Positions 53,631 through 61,291 of a stretch of DNA of 61,291 nucleotides are shown here, one piece after another. The number at the start of each line of letters is the position of its first letter. Position 1 is the first letter of the stretch. The translations under genes were made by a program, and so were the position numbers. This DNA comes from an uncultured Bacteroidales bacterium. GTDB taxonomy: Bacteria > Bacteroidota > Bacteroidia > Bacteroidales > Muribaculaceae. Location of the stretch: the NCBI GenBank assembly GCA_947570265.1, contig CANOUR010000007.1, positions 1 to 61,291 of the forward strand, in the 5' to 3' direction. The notes beneath the pieces are model-generated. The model was not told the origin of the DNA and searched no databases. It saw only the letters and a program-made list of their open reading frames with translations.

Positions 53631-54107
53631 CGTGACGAAGCGATATGTCAGCCCCGTGCGCGGACATGTCTGAGGCTCGCTGCTGTCAGTGACAGCCCAT
53701 GATCCGTCATAGGTGGGAAACCATGTGTCGGCATCGTCCATCGTGTCGTCGACAAGTGTAAGCTCCATCCGGGTGGCAAGTGGCATGGCCTGCCGGTAGA
53801 TCTCGCCTCCGCCGATGATGAATACGTCATCATCAGCATCGGTGAGCGAGAGCGCGGCCTCGAGTGACGGGGCGGTCTCGATGCCGGGCGCATGGTATCG
53901 GGCATTGCGTGTCACCACGATGTTGCGGCGCCCCGGGAGCGCTCCTCCGGGAAACGATTCGAATGTCTTTCGCCCCATGATGATCGGATGCCCCATCGTG
54001 AGGCTTTTGAAGCGCTTCAGGTCGGCAGATATATGGTAGGCAAGGTCGCCTTTGCGACCGATGGCGAGGTCGCTGCCTACGGCGGCAATGATGGTGATCT
54101 GTCTCAT
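53619..54107 (-). CDS. folA: Dihydrofolate reductase
   Basis: A 162-residue enzyme that reduces dihydrofolate to tetrahydrofolate with NADPH. It regenerates the folate consumed by ThyA, encoded immediately upstream. Diagnostic segments are [20 protein letters not shown] (residues about 7-26, the substrate and Met20 region) with Asp28-type acidic residue in [11 protein letters not shown], then [14 protein letters not shown] and [13 protein letters not shown] near residue 95. The start overlaps the thyA stop by four bases (ATGA), so translation is coupled. Confidence 0.94.
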   Translation of the reverse strand: MRQITIIAAVGSDLAIGRKGDLAYHISADLKRFKSLTMGHPIIMGRKTFESFPGGALPGRRNIVVTRNARYHAPGIETAPSLEAALSLTDADDDVFIIGGGEIYRQAMPLATRMELTLVDDTMDDADTWFPTYDGSWAVTDSSEPQTCPRTGLTYRFVTLVR

Positions 54108-54898
54108 ACGGCTACGTCTCCTTTTATATGAGGATAGGGGTTATAATCTTCAAGTGTGAAGTCGGAGTATTTGAAATCAAATATGCTTTTCACTTCGGGA
54201 TTCAGAATCATGCGCGGTAGTTTGCGTGGCTGACGTGTGAGCTGCAGGCGCACTTGATCGAAGTGGTTGCTGTAGATGTGTGTGTCGCCGAGGGTGTGTA
54301 TGAATTCTCCAGGCTGGAGTCCCGTGACCTGTGCGGTCATCATGAGCAGCAGTGCATAGCTGGCGATGTTGAACGGGACGCCGAGGAAGCAGTCGGCCGA
54401 TCGTTGGTAGAGTTGCAGGCTGAGGCGTCCGCCGGCTACATAGAACTGGAAAAATGCATGGCAAGGAGGCAGATTCATGTTCGGCAGGTCGGCTACATTC
54501 CATGAACTGACGATGATGCGACGTGAGTCGGGATTGTTGCGTATGTCGTTGATCGCTTCGCTGATCTGGTCGATGAATGTGCCGTCATAGGCAGGCCACG
54601 ACCGCCATTGATAGCCGTAGATATGTCCGAGCGAGCCGTCGGGGTCGGCCCACTCGTTCCAGATGCGCACACCGTTGTCCTGAAGATACTTCACATTGGT
54701 GTCGCCGGCGAGAAACCAGAGGAGTTCGTGGATGATGGATTTTAGATGGAGCTTTTTGGTGGTGAGCAGCGGAAAGCCGTCGGCGAGGTCAAACCGCATC
54801 TGATGGCCGAAGACACTGCGTGTGCCTGTGCCTGTGCGGTCGCCTTTGTCTGTGCCGGTGGTCATCACACGGTCGAGCAGCTCGAGATATTGTTTCAT
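54104..54898 (-). CDS. thyA: Thymidylate synthase
   Basis: A 264-residue enzyme that methylates dUMP to dTMP using methylenetetrahydrofolate; the length equals the E. coli enzyme. The catalytic Cys is in [14 protein letters not shown] near residue 146. The dUMP-binding Arg is in [11 protein letters not shown], and the C-terminal [16 protein letters not shown] closes the active site. The ATG at 54898 begins the conserved [11 protein letters not shown]; the longer open frame is an overlap with the upstream gene's end. It lies 14 bases after the polyferredoxin gene. Confidence 0.96.
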   Translation of the reverse strand: MKQYLELLDRVMTTGTDKGDRTGTGTRSVFGHQMRFDLADGFPLLTTKKLHLKSIIHELLWFLAGDTNVKYLQDNGVRIWNEWADPDGSLGHIYGYQWRSWPAYDGTFIDQISEAINDIRNNPDSRRIIVSSWNVADLPNMNLPPCHAFFQFYVAGGRLSLQLYQRSADCFLGVPFNIASYALLLMMTAQVTGLQPGEFIHTLGDTHIYSNHFDQVRLQLTRQPRKLPRMILNPEVKSIFDFKYSDFTLEDYNPYPHIKGDVAV

Positions 54899-54912
54899 GT
54901 GGGGGAGTGTTA

Positions 54913-56391
54913 TTATCTGTCGGCGAGACCGTCGACATAGATTGCTTTGAACGGATAGGCCGGACACACGTTCTGACACGCTCCGCAGCCTATGCAGAGT
55001 GCAGTGTCGATGTGTGGCACGCGCTGTGCCGACAGGGTGATGGCCTTGCGCGGGCAGGCTTCGGCACATTGTCCGCAGTGCACGCAGTTGTCCTCAATGC
55101 ACGATGCCGTGCCGATGGCGGTCATCTGCTTCTCGCGGAGCGACAGGGGCGTGAGCGCCCCGGTTGGGCATAGATTGTTGCATCGGGTGCAGTTGTATGC
55201 GCAACTGGCTGTGTCGTAGTGCATGACGGGGTGAAGAAATCCTTTCGCGGTGCCATATTCCAAAGTGGCCGGGTGAATGACATGGGTGGGACAGTGGCTG
55301 ATACACAGCCCGCAGCCGGTACACCGTTCGAGAAAAGATGACCGGTCGGCAGCTCCCGGAGGATATACGGCATATTGGGGTGAGGGTGCGTGTTTTCCGG
55401 CTGTCCGCGCTATGGCTCGTGTCGCCTTGTCGGCTTTTAGCAGCAGTGGAGAGATGGCGACAATGGCGCCTGTGGCGAGGAATTTGCGGCGGTCGAGCAT
55501 ACGCGGCTTGCCATCGGAGGTTTTCATTGAGGTTGCCGATGCTGTGGTTTCGGGGCGTCGTGATGTGGGTATGCGTTGCATCATGGGCATCGACAGCCGG
55601 TGGCTCGACGGGGTATAGTGTATGGCGTCGTTGGGACACACCGGCAGGCAGTCGAAGCACACAACGCAGCGCGAGTTGTCGATCGTGTGGCTTTCCATGT
55701 CGATGCAGCGCGCCTTGCATGCGTGCTCACATTTACGGCATTGGATGCACCGGTCGGTGTCGATGTCGATGTGGAACACCGAAAAGCGGCTGACGAGGCC
55801 GAGTGTGGTGCCTACCGGACAGATGGTGTTGCACACCGTGCGTCCGTTTCTGACAGCTGCCCATGCCACAGCTATGGCAGTGAGCGATGCCACGGCAAGA
55901 CCTGCCACTGAGCCTGCGGCAGCGACAACGGGTTTGCCCGTAAAAATGCATATGATGGCTGTCCACACCGGTTTTATGAGGTTGAGAGCTATGCGTCCGT
56001 AGGCGCTGTAGGGGTCAATCAGCACCGGCACAATGCCTATGCCGCATATCAGACATATCAATGTGATGGCCAGAAATGTATAGCGCACTGTCGTGGTGGG
56101 GCGGTGGTGATGATATTTGCGATGCCGGCGCATGCGGGCGCAAAGATCCTGAAAAAAACCCATCGGACACACTGTGGAGCAGTAGACACGTCCGAGAATG
56201 AGGGTGATGATCAGCCATATGACGAACACGCTCATGCCAAATGCCATTGCGGCGGGGAAGAGCTGAATGCGGGCTATGAAGGCTGATACCTCGGGGATGA
56301 CCATGGACACGGATGTGAACAGGGCGGTGATGAGCGCGAACGCCACCACTGCAACCAATATACGTGTCAGTCTGAGGTATTTGCCGGTCAT
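54913..56391 (-). CDS. Polyferredoxin, NapH-like membrane part fused to a NapG-like ferredoxin part
   Basis: A 492-residue electron carrier. The N-terminal half has four or five membrane helices and two conserved NapH/YccM-type motifs, [14 protein letters not shown] and [12 protein letters not shown], followed by two ferredoxin motifs ([11 protein letters not shown] and [11 protein letters not shown]). In the middle, near residue 302, is a twin-arginine-like signal, [16 protein letters not shown]. After it come four more [4Fe-4S] motifs ([41 protein letters not shown]). The whole looks like NapH joined to NapG, probably moving quinol electrons to a periplasmic acceptor. The partner is unknown. 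It shares an operon with thyA and folA, with which it has no evident link. Confidence 0.8.
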   Translation of the reverse strand: MTGKYLRLTRILVAVVAFALITALFTSVSMVIPEVSAFIARIQLFPAAMAFGMSVFVIWLIITLILGRVYCSTVCPMGFFQDLCARMRRHRKYHHHRPTTTVRYTFLAITLICLICGIGIVPVLIDPYSAYGRIALNLIKPVWTAIICIFTGKPVVAAAGSVAGLAVASLTAIAVAWAAVRNGRTVCNTICPVGTTLGLVSRFSVFHIDIDTDRCIQCRKCEHACKARCIDMESHTIDNSRCVVCFDCLPVCPNDAIHYTPSSHRLSMPMMQRIPTSRRPETTASATSMKTSDGKPRMLDRRKFLATGAIVAISPLLLKADKATRAIARTAGKHAPSPQYAVYPPGAADRSSFLERCTGCGLCISHCPTHVIHPATLEYGTAKGFLHPVMHYDTASCAYNCTRCNNLCPTGALTPLSLREKQMTAIGTASCIEDNCVHCGQCAEACPRKAITLSAQRVPHIDTALCIGCGACQNVCPAYPFKAIYVDGLADR

Positions 56392-56417
56392 GATAAATTG
56401 ATGTTCCGGTGAGCAGC

Positions 56418-57458
56418 TTATCTTACGAGCACTTTCTCGTAGCCTCCGGCTGTCATGCGGATGTAGATGCCGGGAGCTGACGGATCGGACACAGGGCGCC
56501 CGTACATGTCATAGCAAGCGTCGGTGTGACGTAAGGCAGGCACAGATATATTGTTGATCGAAACTTCAATGTCGGGATGAAGGTCTTCGCCGCCGCATAT
56601 TTCGGTGGATGTCTCGCCGACCCAACCGCAGTTCTGGCTTATGGCCGTGTATACTTTCACGAAGTCGATCTGTGTAAGTGACACCTTGTTGCCGTCGGCA
56701 TCGATGGCGTTGTCGATGTCCAACCCTGCATCGGTGGCGTTGGGCATATTGTCGACATATCCCCAGTCGAATGGCCGGAAAGTCCAGAATGAGCCGTTGC
56801 CCGACTTGTCGTAGGCGTTGTCAGGAAGACGAGTGCCCTTGAAAGTGAGAGTCTCGCCGGCATACCACGCGGGCCAGTAGCTTTGGGTGTGGAACTGGTT
56901 GCGCATCACCACACCTGATGGAAATTTTTCGCTGTTTGATGTCCAGGCTATGTCGGCTGTGTTGTCGGCCGGTCGGGTGTAGGTGATTTCGAAATCACGG
57001 ATAGTCGCGGGGTTGGAGTGCTCAGATCCGGCAAGCTCATACCATTCGTCATCAGGCAGGCCGTTGCCGTTGGTGTCGATGCTCACCATCACTATGCCCG
57101 GTTCAGATGTGCCTCCGTCGTTGCCGCTTTCGTCTCTGAAGGAGTTGCCATAGATCTTGAAGTCGGGCTGACCACTGACATTTACCACCGGATGGTCGAA
57201 ACCGAATATCACATATCCGCCGAATGCGCCGAGCGAAATCATGCCCGGTGTCGCTCCGTAGTCATCGTTGCCGCAGATCTGGCTTTCGACTTCGGAAATG
57301 ATCTCGGTGCGTGTCATATCGTCGGTGATTGCCGGCACACTGTGGACGAACTGTCCCGGAGCGGGGCAGAATTCGTAGACACAGGCTATGTAAGGCGAGT
57401 TTGCTGATGCGCTGACGGCCGCGAGGGAGAGAAATGCTGCAAGTAGGGTCTGTTTCAT
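56418..57458 (-). CDS. Exported Ca-binding-type surface protein with sorting domain
   Basis: A 346-residue protein with a signal peptide (MKQTLLAAFLSLAAVSASA). The mature part starts VYEFCPAPGQFVHSVP and contains GFDHPVVN, FKIYGNSF, SEPGIVMVS and an EF-hand-like loop, DTNGNGLPDDEWYELAGSE. This sequence type belongs to a Bacteroidales surface-protein family that I associate with cobalamin-uptake loci; no cobalamin riboswitch is visible in the 116 bases upstream, so that link is not supported here. The C-terminus has the sorting motif YDMYGRPVSDPSAPGIYIR. A TACATTTG -7 element lies 19 bases upstream. It may be first gene of the operon with the polyferredoxin. Confidence 0.72.
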   Translation of the reverse strand: MKQTLLAAFLSLAAVSASANSPYIACVYEFCPAPGQFVHSVPAITDDMTRTEIISEVESQICGNDDYGATPGMISLGAFGGYVIFGFDHPVVNVSGQPDFKIYGNSFRDESGNDGGTSEPGIVMVSIDTNGNGLPDDEWYELAGSEHSNPATIRDFEITYTRPADNTADIAWTSNSEKFPSGVVMRNQFHTQSYWPAWYAGETLTFKGTRLPDNAYDKSGNGSFWTFRPFDWGYVDNMPNATDAGLDIDNAIDADGNKVSLTQIDFVKVYTAISQNCGWVGETSTEICGGEDLHPDIEVSINNISVPALRHTDACYDMYGRPVSDPSAPGIYIRMTAGGYEKVLVR

Positions 57459-57477
57459 GATATGAGTTAAATATCGG

Positions 57478-57485
57478 CAAATGTA
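57478..57485 (-). promoter_or_regulatory. -7 element for the surface protein operon
   Basis: TACATTTG on the minus strand, 19 bases before the ATG at 57458, divergent from the rfbC promoter. Confidence 0.5.
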
Positions 57486-57562
57486 CGAAAAAAAAACGTC
57501 GTCGTATCTGCGTCGTGCACAATCTGTCGTCTGTAGGGTTTGGATGACGTGGGAGATTTGAG

Positions 57563-57570
57563 TAAATTTG
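57563..57570 (+). promoter_or_regulatory. -7 element for rfbC
   Basis: TAAATTTG ends four bases before the rfbC ATG, the tightest promoter-start spacing in the window; the transcript should be leaderless. Confidence 0.5.
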
Positions 57571-57574
57571 CGGT

Positions 57575-58132
57575 ATGAGATTTACAGAACTGGAGATTGC
57601 CGGAGTGTGGCTGATAGAGCCTCACCGATGGGGCGACAGCCGCGGATATTTCATGGAGACATGGAAGAAAGAGGAGTTTGAGTCGCATGTGGGACATGTG
57701 GAGTTTGTGCAGGACAATGAGTCGATGTCGGGTCACGGAGTGGTGCGCGGATTGCATTTCCAGCGCGGGCGCATGTCGCAGGCAAAGTTGGTGAGAGTGA
57801 CCCAGGGCGAGGTGATTGATGTGGCCGTTGACCTGCGGCCGGGTTCGCCTACGTATGGGCGGCATGTGGCCGTGACACTGTCGGCCGACAATGCGCGCCA
57901 GTTGTTCGTGCCCCGTGGATTTGCCCACGGATTTGTGGTGACGGGTGATTGCGCTCGTTTTCAGTATAAGGTCGATAATGCATATGCACCTGAATCGGAG
58001 GCCACACTGCTGTTCAGCGATCCTGCACTCGGCATAGAGTGGCCTCTCGATGCGTCGGAGATGCTTTTGAGCGAGAAGGATCGCAAGGGAGCCTTGTTGT
58101 CGGATCTAATCACCGGTTTTGATGAGCTGTAA
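57575..58132 (+). CDS. rfbC: dTDP-4-dehydrorhamnose 3,5-epimerase
   Basis: A 185-residue cupin enzyme that epimerises dTDP-4-keto-6-deoxyglucose at C3 and C5, a step in dTDP-rhamnose synthesis for surface polysaccharide. Typical motifs are DSRGYFMETW near residues 21-30, VRGLHFQRG near 55-63 (His as base), VDLRPGSPTYG near 88-98 and VPRGFAHGFVV near 115-125. The rest of the rml set is not in the window. It overlaps the HAD gene by 11 bases. Confidence 0.94.
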   Translation: MRFTELEIAGVWLIEPHRWGDSRGYFMETWKKEEFESHVGHVEFVQDNESMSGHGVVRGLHFQRGRMSQAKLVRVTQGEVIDVAVDLRPGSPTYGRHVAVTLSADNARQLFVPRGFAHGFVVTGDCARFQYKVDNAYAPESEATLLFSDPALGIEWPLDASEMLLSEKDRKGALLSDLITGFDEL

Positions 58133-58958
58133 GCAGCTGTTTGTGACCGACATGGACGGTACGCTTCTGGGAGCGGACAGCCGTGTGAGCCGGCGCAGTG
58201 CCCTGATCATTACCGACCTCTCGCGTCGAGGAGCATTGATCACGGTGGCTACGGCACGCACCCCCGGCACAGTCGAACCTTTGCTGGCTGACACGTTGAC
58301 ATTGCCGCCGGCGGTGGTGATGACAGGCGCTGCGATGTGGAGCAGGCAGGAGCAGCGCTACAGACACGCGCGTCTGCTGCCCGATGACAAGGCAGCGGCT
58401 GTCTGCGATGTGCTCGGCCGATTCGGTCTAAGTCCGATGGTCTATCAACTCGGCGCCGACGGTTTGTTACTGATGCGTTGCCGCGATGGTGGATATGAGG
58501 CCGAGCGACGGTTCAAGGCCGAGCGGTCGCATCTGCAGCTGAAGAAAATCACATTGTGTGACGATCCGGCCTCGTCGGTCGGGAATGGCGACACGGTGCT
58601 GATTCTCGCCACCGGCCCGCTCGATCTGACCACCCCTGCCGTAGAACCTGTCGAGGCTATCGGAGGCCTGTCGGTGTCGCACTACAGTGATCCGCTCTAT
58701 CCCGGCGCAGGATTCATTGAGGTGTTCACCCATGGCGTGACAAAGGCTCGCGGCATTATGGATCTCAAGGCGCTGACCGGTGCGGATCATGTGACGGTGT
58801 TTGGTGATAATCTCAACGACATACCGATGATGCAGGTTGCCGACACGGCCGTGGCGGTGGCCAATGCGCTTCCTGAGGTGAAGGCTGTGGCTGATGTGGT
58901 GATAGGCGCCAATACCGACGATGCTGTGGCTCGTTATATCGCCGATAATTACAGCTGA
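58122..58958 (+). CDS. HAD-family phosphatase (Cof type)
   Basis: A 278-residue phosphatase of the Cof/HAD-IIB type that removes phosphate from sugar or nucleotide phosphates. The nucleophile motif VTDMDGTLLGAD is near residues 8-19, the cap domain spans about 85-190, and the C-terminal FGDNLNDIPMMQVADTAVAVANA motif holds the Mg-binding Asp residues. The substrate is unknown. The ATG at 58122 overlaps the end of rfbC, so the two are cotranscribed. Confidence 0.85.
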   Translation: MSCKQLFVTDMDGTLLGADSRVSRRSALIITDLSRRGALITVATARTPGTVEPLLADTLTLPPAVVMTGAAMWSRQEQRYRHARLLPDDKAAAVCDVLGRFGLSPMVYQLGADGLLLMRCRDGGYEAERRFKAERSHLQLKKITLCDDPASSVGNGDTVLILATGPLDLTTPAVEPVEAIGGLSVSHYSDPLYPGAGFIEVFTHGVTKARGIMDLKALTGADHVTVFGDNLNDIPMMQVADTAVAVANALPEVKAVADVVIGANTDDAVARYIADNYS

Positions 58959-59014
58959 AGTGACAAAAATATAAATCAACTCAATAACAGACAATACAAC
59001 AACGTTATATAACC

Positions 59015-60655
59015 ATGAAAACCATCAACCAACTCATTATCGCCGCCGCGGCATTTGCCGCCGGCATTCCATCGGCCGATGCGTGCACGAGTTTTCTCGT
59101 GGGCAAGAAAGCCAGTGCCGACGGTTCGGCTATGATTTCGTATGCGGCTGACAGCCATAATCTCTACGGTGACATCGTGCACACTCCCGCCGCCGATCAC
59201 AAGGCAGGTGAAATGCGTGAAGTGCGCGATTGGGACACCAACCGCTACCTGTGTCACATTCCGCAGCCGTCACACACATATGCAGTGACCGGCAACATGA
59301 ACGAGCACGGCCTTGCCATCGGTGAGAGCACATGGGGCGGACGCGAGGAACTTTGGGGAGACAAGGGCATCGACTATGGCTCTCTGATCTACATAACTCT
59401 CGAACGCGCGCGCACAGCCCGTGAGGCGATCGATGTGATGACCTCGCTCGTTGCCGAACACGACTATGCCAGCGAAGGCGAGTCGTTCTCGATCAGCGAC
59501 GGCAACGAGGTGTGGCTGATGGAGATGATAGGAAAGGGCAAGGAAGAGAAAGGCGCTGTGTGGGTGGCACGTCGTCTGCCGGATGACTGCATCGCCGCAC
59601 ATGCCAATCATTCACGCATACATCAGTTCCCGCTCGATGAGCCGGAGACCACGCTCTATAGCCCCGATGTGATAGAGTTTGCCCGTCGCCGTGGTTTGTA
59701 TGAAGGGCCTGATTCGCAGTTCAGCTTCTCACGTGCCTATGCGGTGACCGATCAGAGCGCAACGCGCGGATGCGACGGACGCGTCTATTCGTTTTACCGC
59801 CGTCACACATCGCCCGAGGCGATGGATGCCTACCTGCCGTGGGTGCTCAATGCCGAGGGTGAGCCACTGCCGTTGTGGATCAAACCCGATGCGCCTCTGA
59901 CTGTCGACATGGTGAAAGACGACATGCGCGACCACTTCGAGGGCACTGTGCTCGACATGACAAACGACATAGGCGCAGGTGCCTACAAAGTTCCTTACCG
60001 CTGGCGTCCGCTGACCTATAAGGTCGATGGCGAAACATACACCCACGAGCGTGCAACGGCCACACAGCAGACCGGATTCAGCTTCGTTGCCCAGCTCGAT
60101 CAGAATGCGCCCAAGGGAATGAAAGGCATACTGTGGTTTGGGGCTGACGACACCAACACCTGTGTGTATGTGCCTATCTACTGTTCGTCGGCAACTGTGC
60201 CATATGAGTTTGCACGCGGTAACGGTGATATGCTCACACTCTCGTGGGATGCAGCGTTCTGGGTCAATAACTACGTGGCCAATCAGGCATATAACCGCTA
60301 TTCGCAGATGATACCCGACATCCGCCGCGTGCAGCAGGCCGAGGAGGGTAAGATCGCTCAGGAAGTGGCGGCACTGCGCCAGGAAGTGGCCTCGATGAGC
60401 GATGCCGATGCCGCGCGCCGGCTCGAAGCCCATTCGGCTGAGGCCGCCGCACGCTATGTGAAGAACTACAAGGCTCTCGGCGACTATCTGCTGGTGAAAT
60501 ATCTCGACGGCAATGTGAAGAAAACAGATGCCGACGGAAATTTTGTCCGCACGCCCGACGGTATATGCACATATCCCGATTTTCCCGGATATGATGATGA
60601 CTACTACCGCGCAATCGTGCGCCAGACAGGTGATAAATTTAAGGTGAAAGAGTGA
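59015..60655 (+). CDS. C69 family dipeptidase
   Basis: A 546-residue exported Ntn-hydrolase that cleaves dipeptides. A signal peptide (MKTINQLIIAAAAFAAGIPSADA) ends directly before the catalytic Cys (C24 in CTSFLVGKKASADGS), so signal removal may expose the active residue. Family motifs ISYAADSHNLYG and NEHGLAIGESTWGGRE follow, and the SFSISDGNEVWLMEM segment is typical. The length is normal for secreted C69 proteins. It starts 56 bases after the HAD gene, and the next gene overlaps its stop by four bases. Confidence 0.9.
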   Translation: MKTINQLIIAAAAFAAGIPSADACTSFLVGKKASADGSAMISYAADSHNLYGDIVHTPAADHKAGEMREVRDWDTNRYLCHIPQPSHTYAVTGNMNEHGLAIGESTWGGREELWGDKGIDYGSLIYITLERARTAREAIDVMTSLVAEHDYASEGESFSISDGNEVWLMEMIGKGKEEKGAVWVARRLPDDCIAAHANHSRIHQFPLDEPETTLYSPDVIEFARRRGLYEGPDSQFSFSRAYAVTDQSATRGCDGRVYSFYRRHTSPEAMDAYLPWVLNAEGEPLPLWIKPDAPLTVDMVKDDMRDHFEGTVLDMTNDIGAGAYKVPYRWRPLTYKVDGETYTHERATATQQTGFSFVAQLDQNAPKGMKGILWFGADDTNTCVYVPIYCSSATVPYEFARGNGDMLTLSWDAAFWVNNYVANQAYNRYSQMIPDIRRVQQAEEGKIAQEVAALRQEVASMSDADAARRLEAHSAEAAARYVKNYKALGDYLLVKYLDGNVKKTDADGNFVRTPDGICTYPDFPGYDDDYYRAIVRQTGDKFKVKE

Positions 60656-61291
60656 AGAAGTCTCTGAAACTCAATCTTTACGAAACACGCCGCTACGGCA
60701 CGCTACTGTTTATGGCAGTGGCGGTGGCCGTGGTGGCGGCTTTTCTCTATATCAGTAACTCGCTGGTGGCCGACCTTTCGGAGCAGGAGCGTGCGCGGAT
60801 GCAGATATGGGCCGATGCCACGCGCGAGATCATCAGCATGAACTATGCCGGGGAACCCGGTGAGGTGCCGTCGTCGAATATCGATTTTCTGCTGAGTATC
60901 ATAGAGGAGAACCGAAATATACCGGTGCTTCTCACTGACGACTACGGCAATATCATCAATCATCGCAATTTCACCGATCTGCCCGAGCCTATCGACTCGA
61001 TGCAGCCGCTGTATATTTCTCCGGCCAACATGGAGTTTCTTCGCGACAAGCTTGCCTCGATGAGCCAGACTCCCAATGTGATACATATCATCATAACGCC
61101 CGATGTGGTGCAGCATCTTTATTACGAGGATTCCACGCTGCTGAAGAGCCTGAGTTTCTATCCCTATGTGCAGCTCGCGGTGATGCTGGCGTTTATACTC
61201 GTTGTTTATTTTGCCGTGACATCTACAAAAAAGGCCGAGCAGAACAAGGTGTGGGTGGGTCTGTCGAAGGAGACGGCCCATCAGCTCGGCA
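60652..61291 (+). CDS. Sensor histidine kinase, cut by the window end
   Basis: The first 213 codons of a membrane sensor kinase. It uses a GTG start that overlaps the C69 dipeptidase stop (GTGA). It has an N-terminal transmembrane helix (TLLFMAVAVAVVAAFLYI), a periplasmic region of about 130 residues, a second helix (LAVMLAFILVVYFAV), and then the start of the histidine phosphotransfer domain, WVGLSKETAHQLG. The His in ETAHQLG is the expected phosphorylation site. The catalytic domain lies beyond the window. Coupling to a dipeptidase gene is of unknown meaning. Confidence 0.82.
   Translation, partial: MKKSLKLNLYETRRYGTLLFMAVAVAVVAAFLYISNSLVADLSEQERARMQIWADATREIISMNYAGEPGEVPSSNIDFLLSIIEENRNIPVLLTDDYGNIINHRNFTDLPEPIDSMQPLYISPANMEFLRDKLASMSQTPNVIHIIITPDVVQHLYYEDSTLLKSLSFYPYVQLAVMLAFILVVYFAVTSTKKAEQNKVWVGLSKETAHQLG

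Noticed and set aside
57459-57574. A cobalamin riboswitch upstream of the 56418 surface protein
   Set aside because: The gap is only 116 bases and holds two promoters; no B12-box-like segment is visible.

Overview
The window looks like chromosome of a gut member of the Bacteroidales, most likely the Muribaculaceae. Three things point there: moderately high GC; Bacteroidetes promoters (-7 element TAnnTTTG, several genes with almost no 5' leader); and the gene content (fumarate reductase with menaquinone, carboxynorspermidine-type dehydrogenase, DUF3078, DUF4919, PorX, and exported proteins ending in a type IX-secretion-like C-terminal domain). The species assignment is inference. No rRNA, CRISPR array or intact insertion sequence was seen; there is one tRNA.

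Layout. 1-6.4 kb: an M48 peptidase, the frdCAB fumarate reductase operon (minus) and a carboxynorspermidine-dehydrogenase-like gene. 6.4-11.1 kb: a minus operon aroK - alanine dehydrogenase-like - RNase H1 - dicarboxylate symporter, divergent from a lipid kinase. 11.3-17.7 kb: flavin reductase, two large exported repeat proteins, and a three-gene operon with a DUF3078 outer-membrane protein. 17.7-20.2 kb: an unusual fused AAA ATPase-DUF4435 (TOPRIM-like) gene overlapping menA. 20.3-29 kb: yebC-pheT, an Omp28-like thioredoxin-fold protein, gapA, a 210-bp inverted-repeat element (MITE-like), and an M6 secreted metalloprotease. 29.1-36 kb: an operon running from the (p)ppGpp enzyme Rel through a 7TM-HD phosphodiesterase to a U32 tRNA-modification protein. 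36.1-44.7 kb: an eight-gene operon aroA - Cys-rich anchor - metal permease - PorW/SprE-like TPR lipoprotein - porX - tsaE - Imm17-like - birA.

44.9-53.6 kb: a C4-dicarboxylate (Dcu) transporter and a lipoprotein, followed by an isolated pair of intact phage-type genes: a large terminase with ATPase and nuclease motifs, and an 810-aa beta-rich protein that may be tail-nozzle-like. A beta-helix lipoprotein and tRNA-Arg(CCT) follow. 53.6-57.5 kb: an operon of an exported protein, a polyferredoxin, thyA and folA. 57.6-61.3 kb: rfbC, a HAD phosphatase, a C69 dipeptidase, and a sensor kinase cut by the window end.

How the genes fit together. FrdCAB, MenA and the Dcu transporter make a coherent fumarate-respiration set (fumarate in, succinate out, menaquinone as electron carrier). 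AroK and AroA serve the shikimate pathway that feeds menaquinone and aromatic amino acids. PorX, the PorW/SprE-like lipoprotein and five C-terminal-domain cargo candidates suggest type IX or a related export route. The two best candidates for undescribed biology are the stand-alone terminase pair at 47.8-52.0 kb and the AAA-DUF4435 fusion at 17.8-19.4 kb, whose architecture recalls OLD-like and PARIS-type ATPase-TOPRIM systems.
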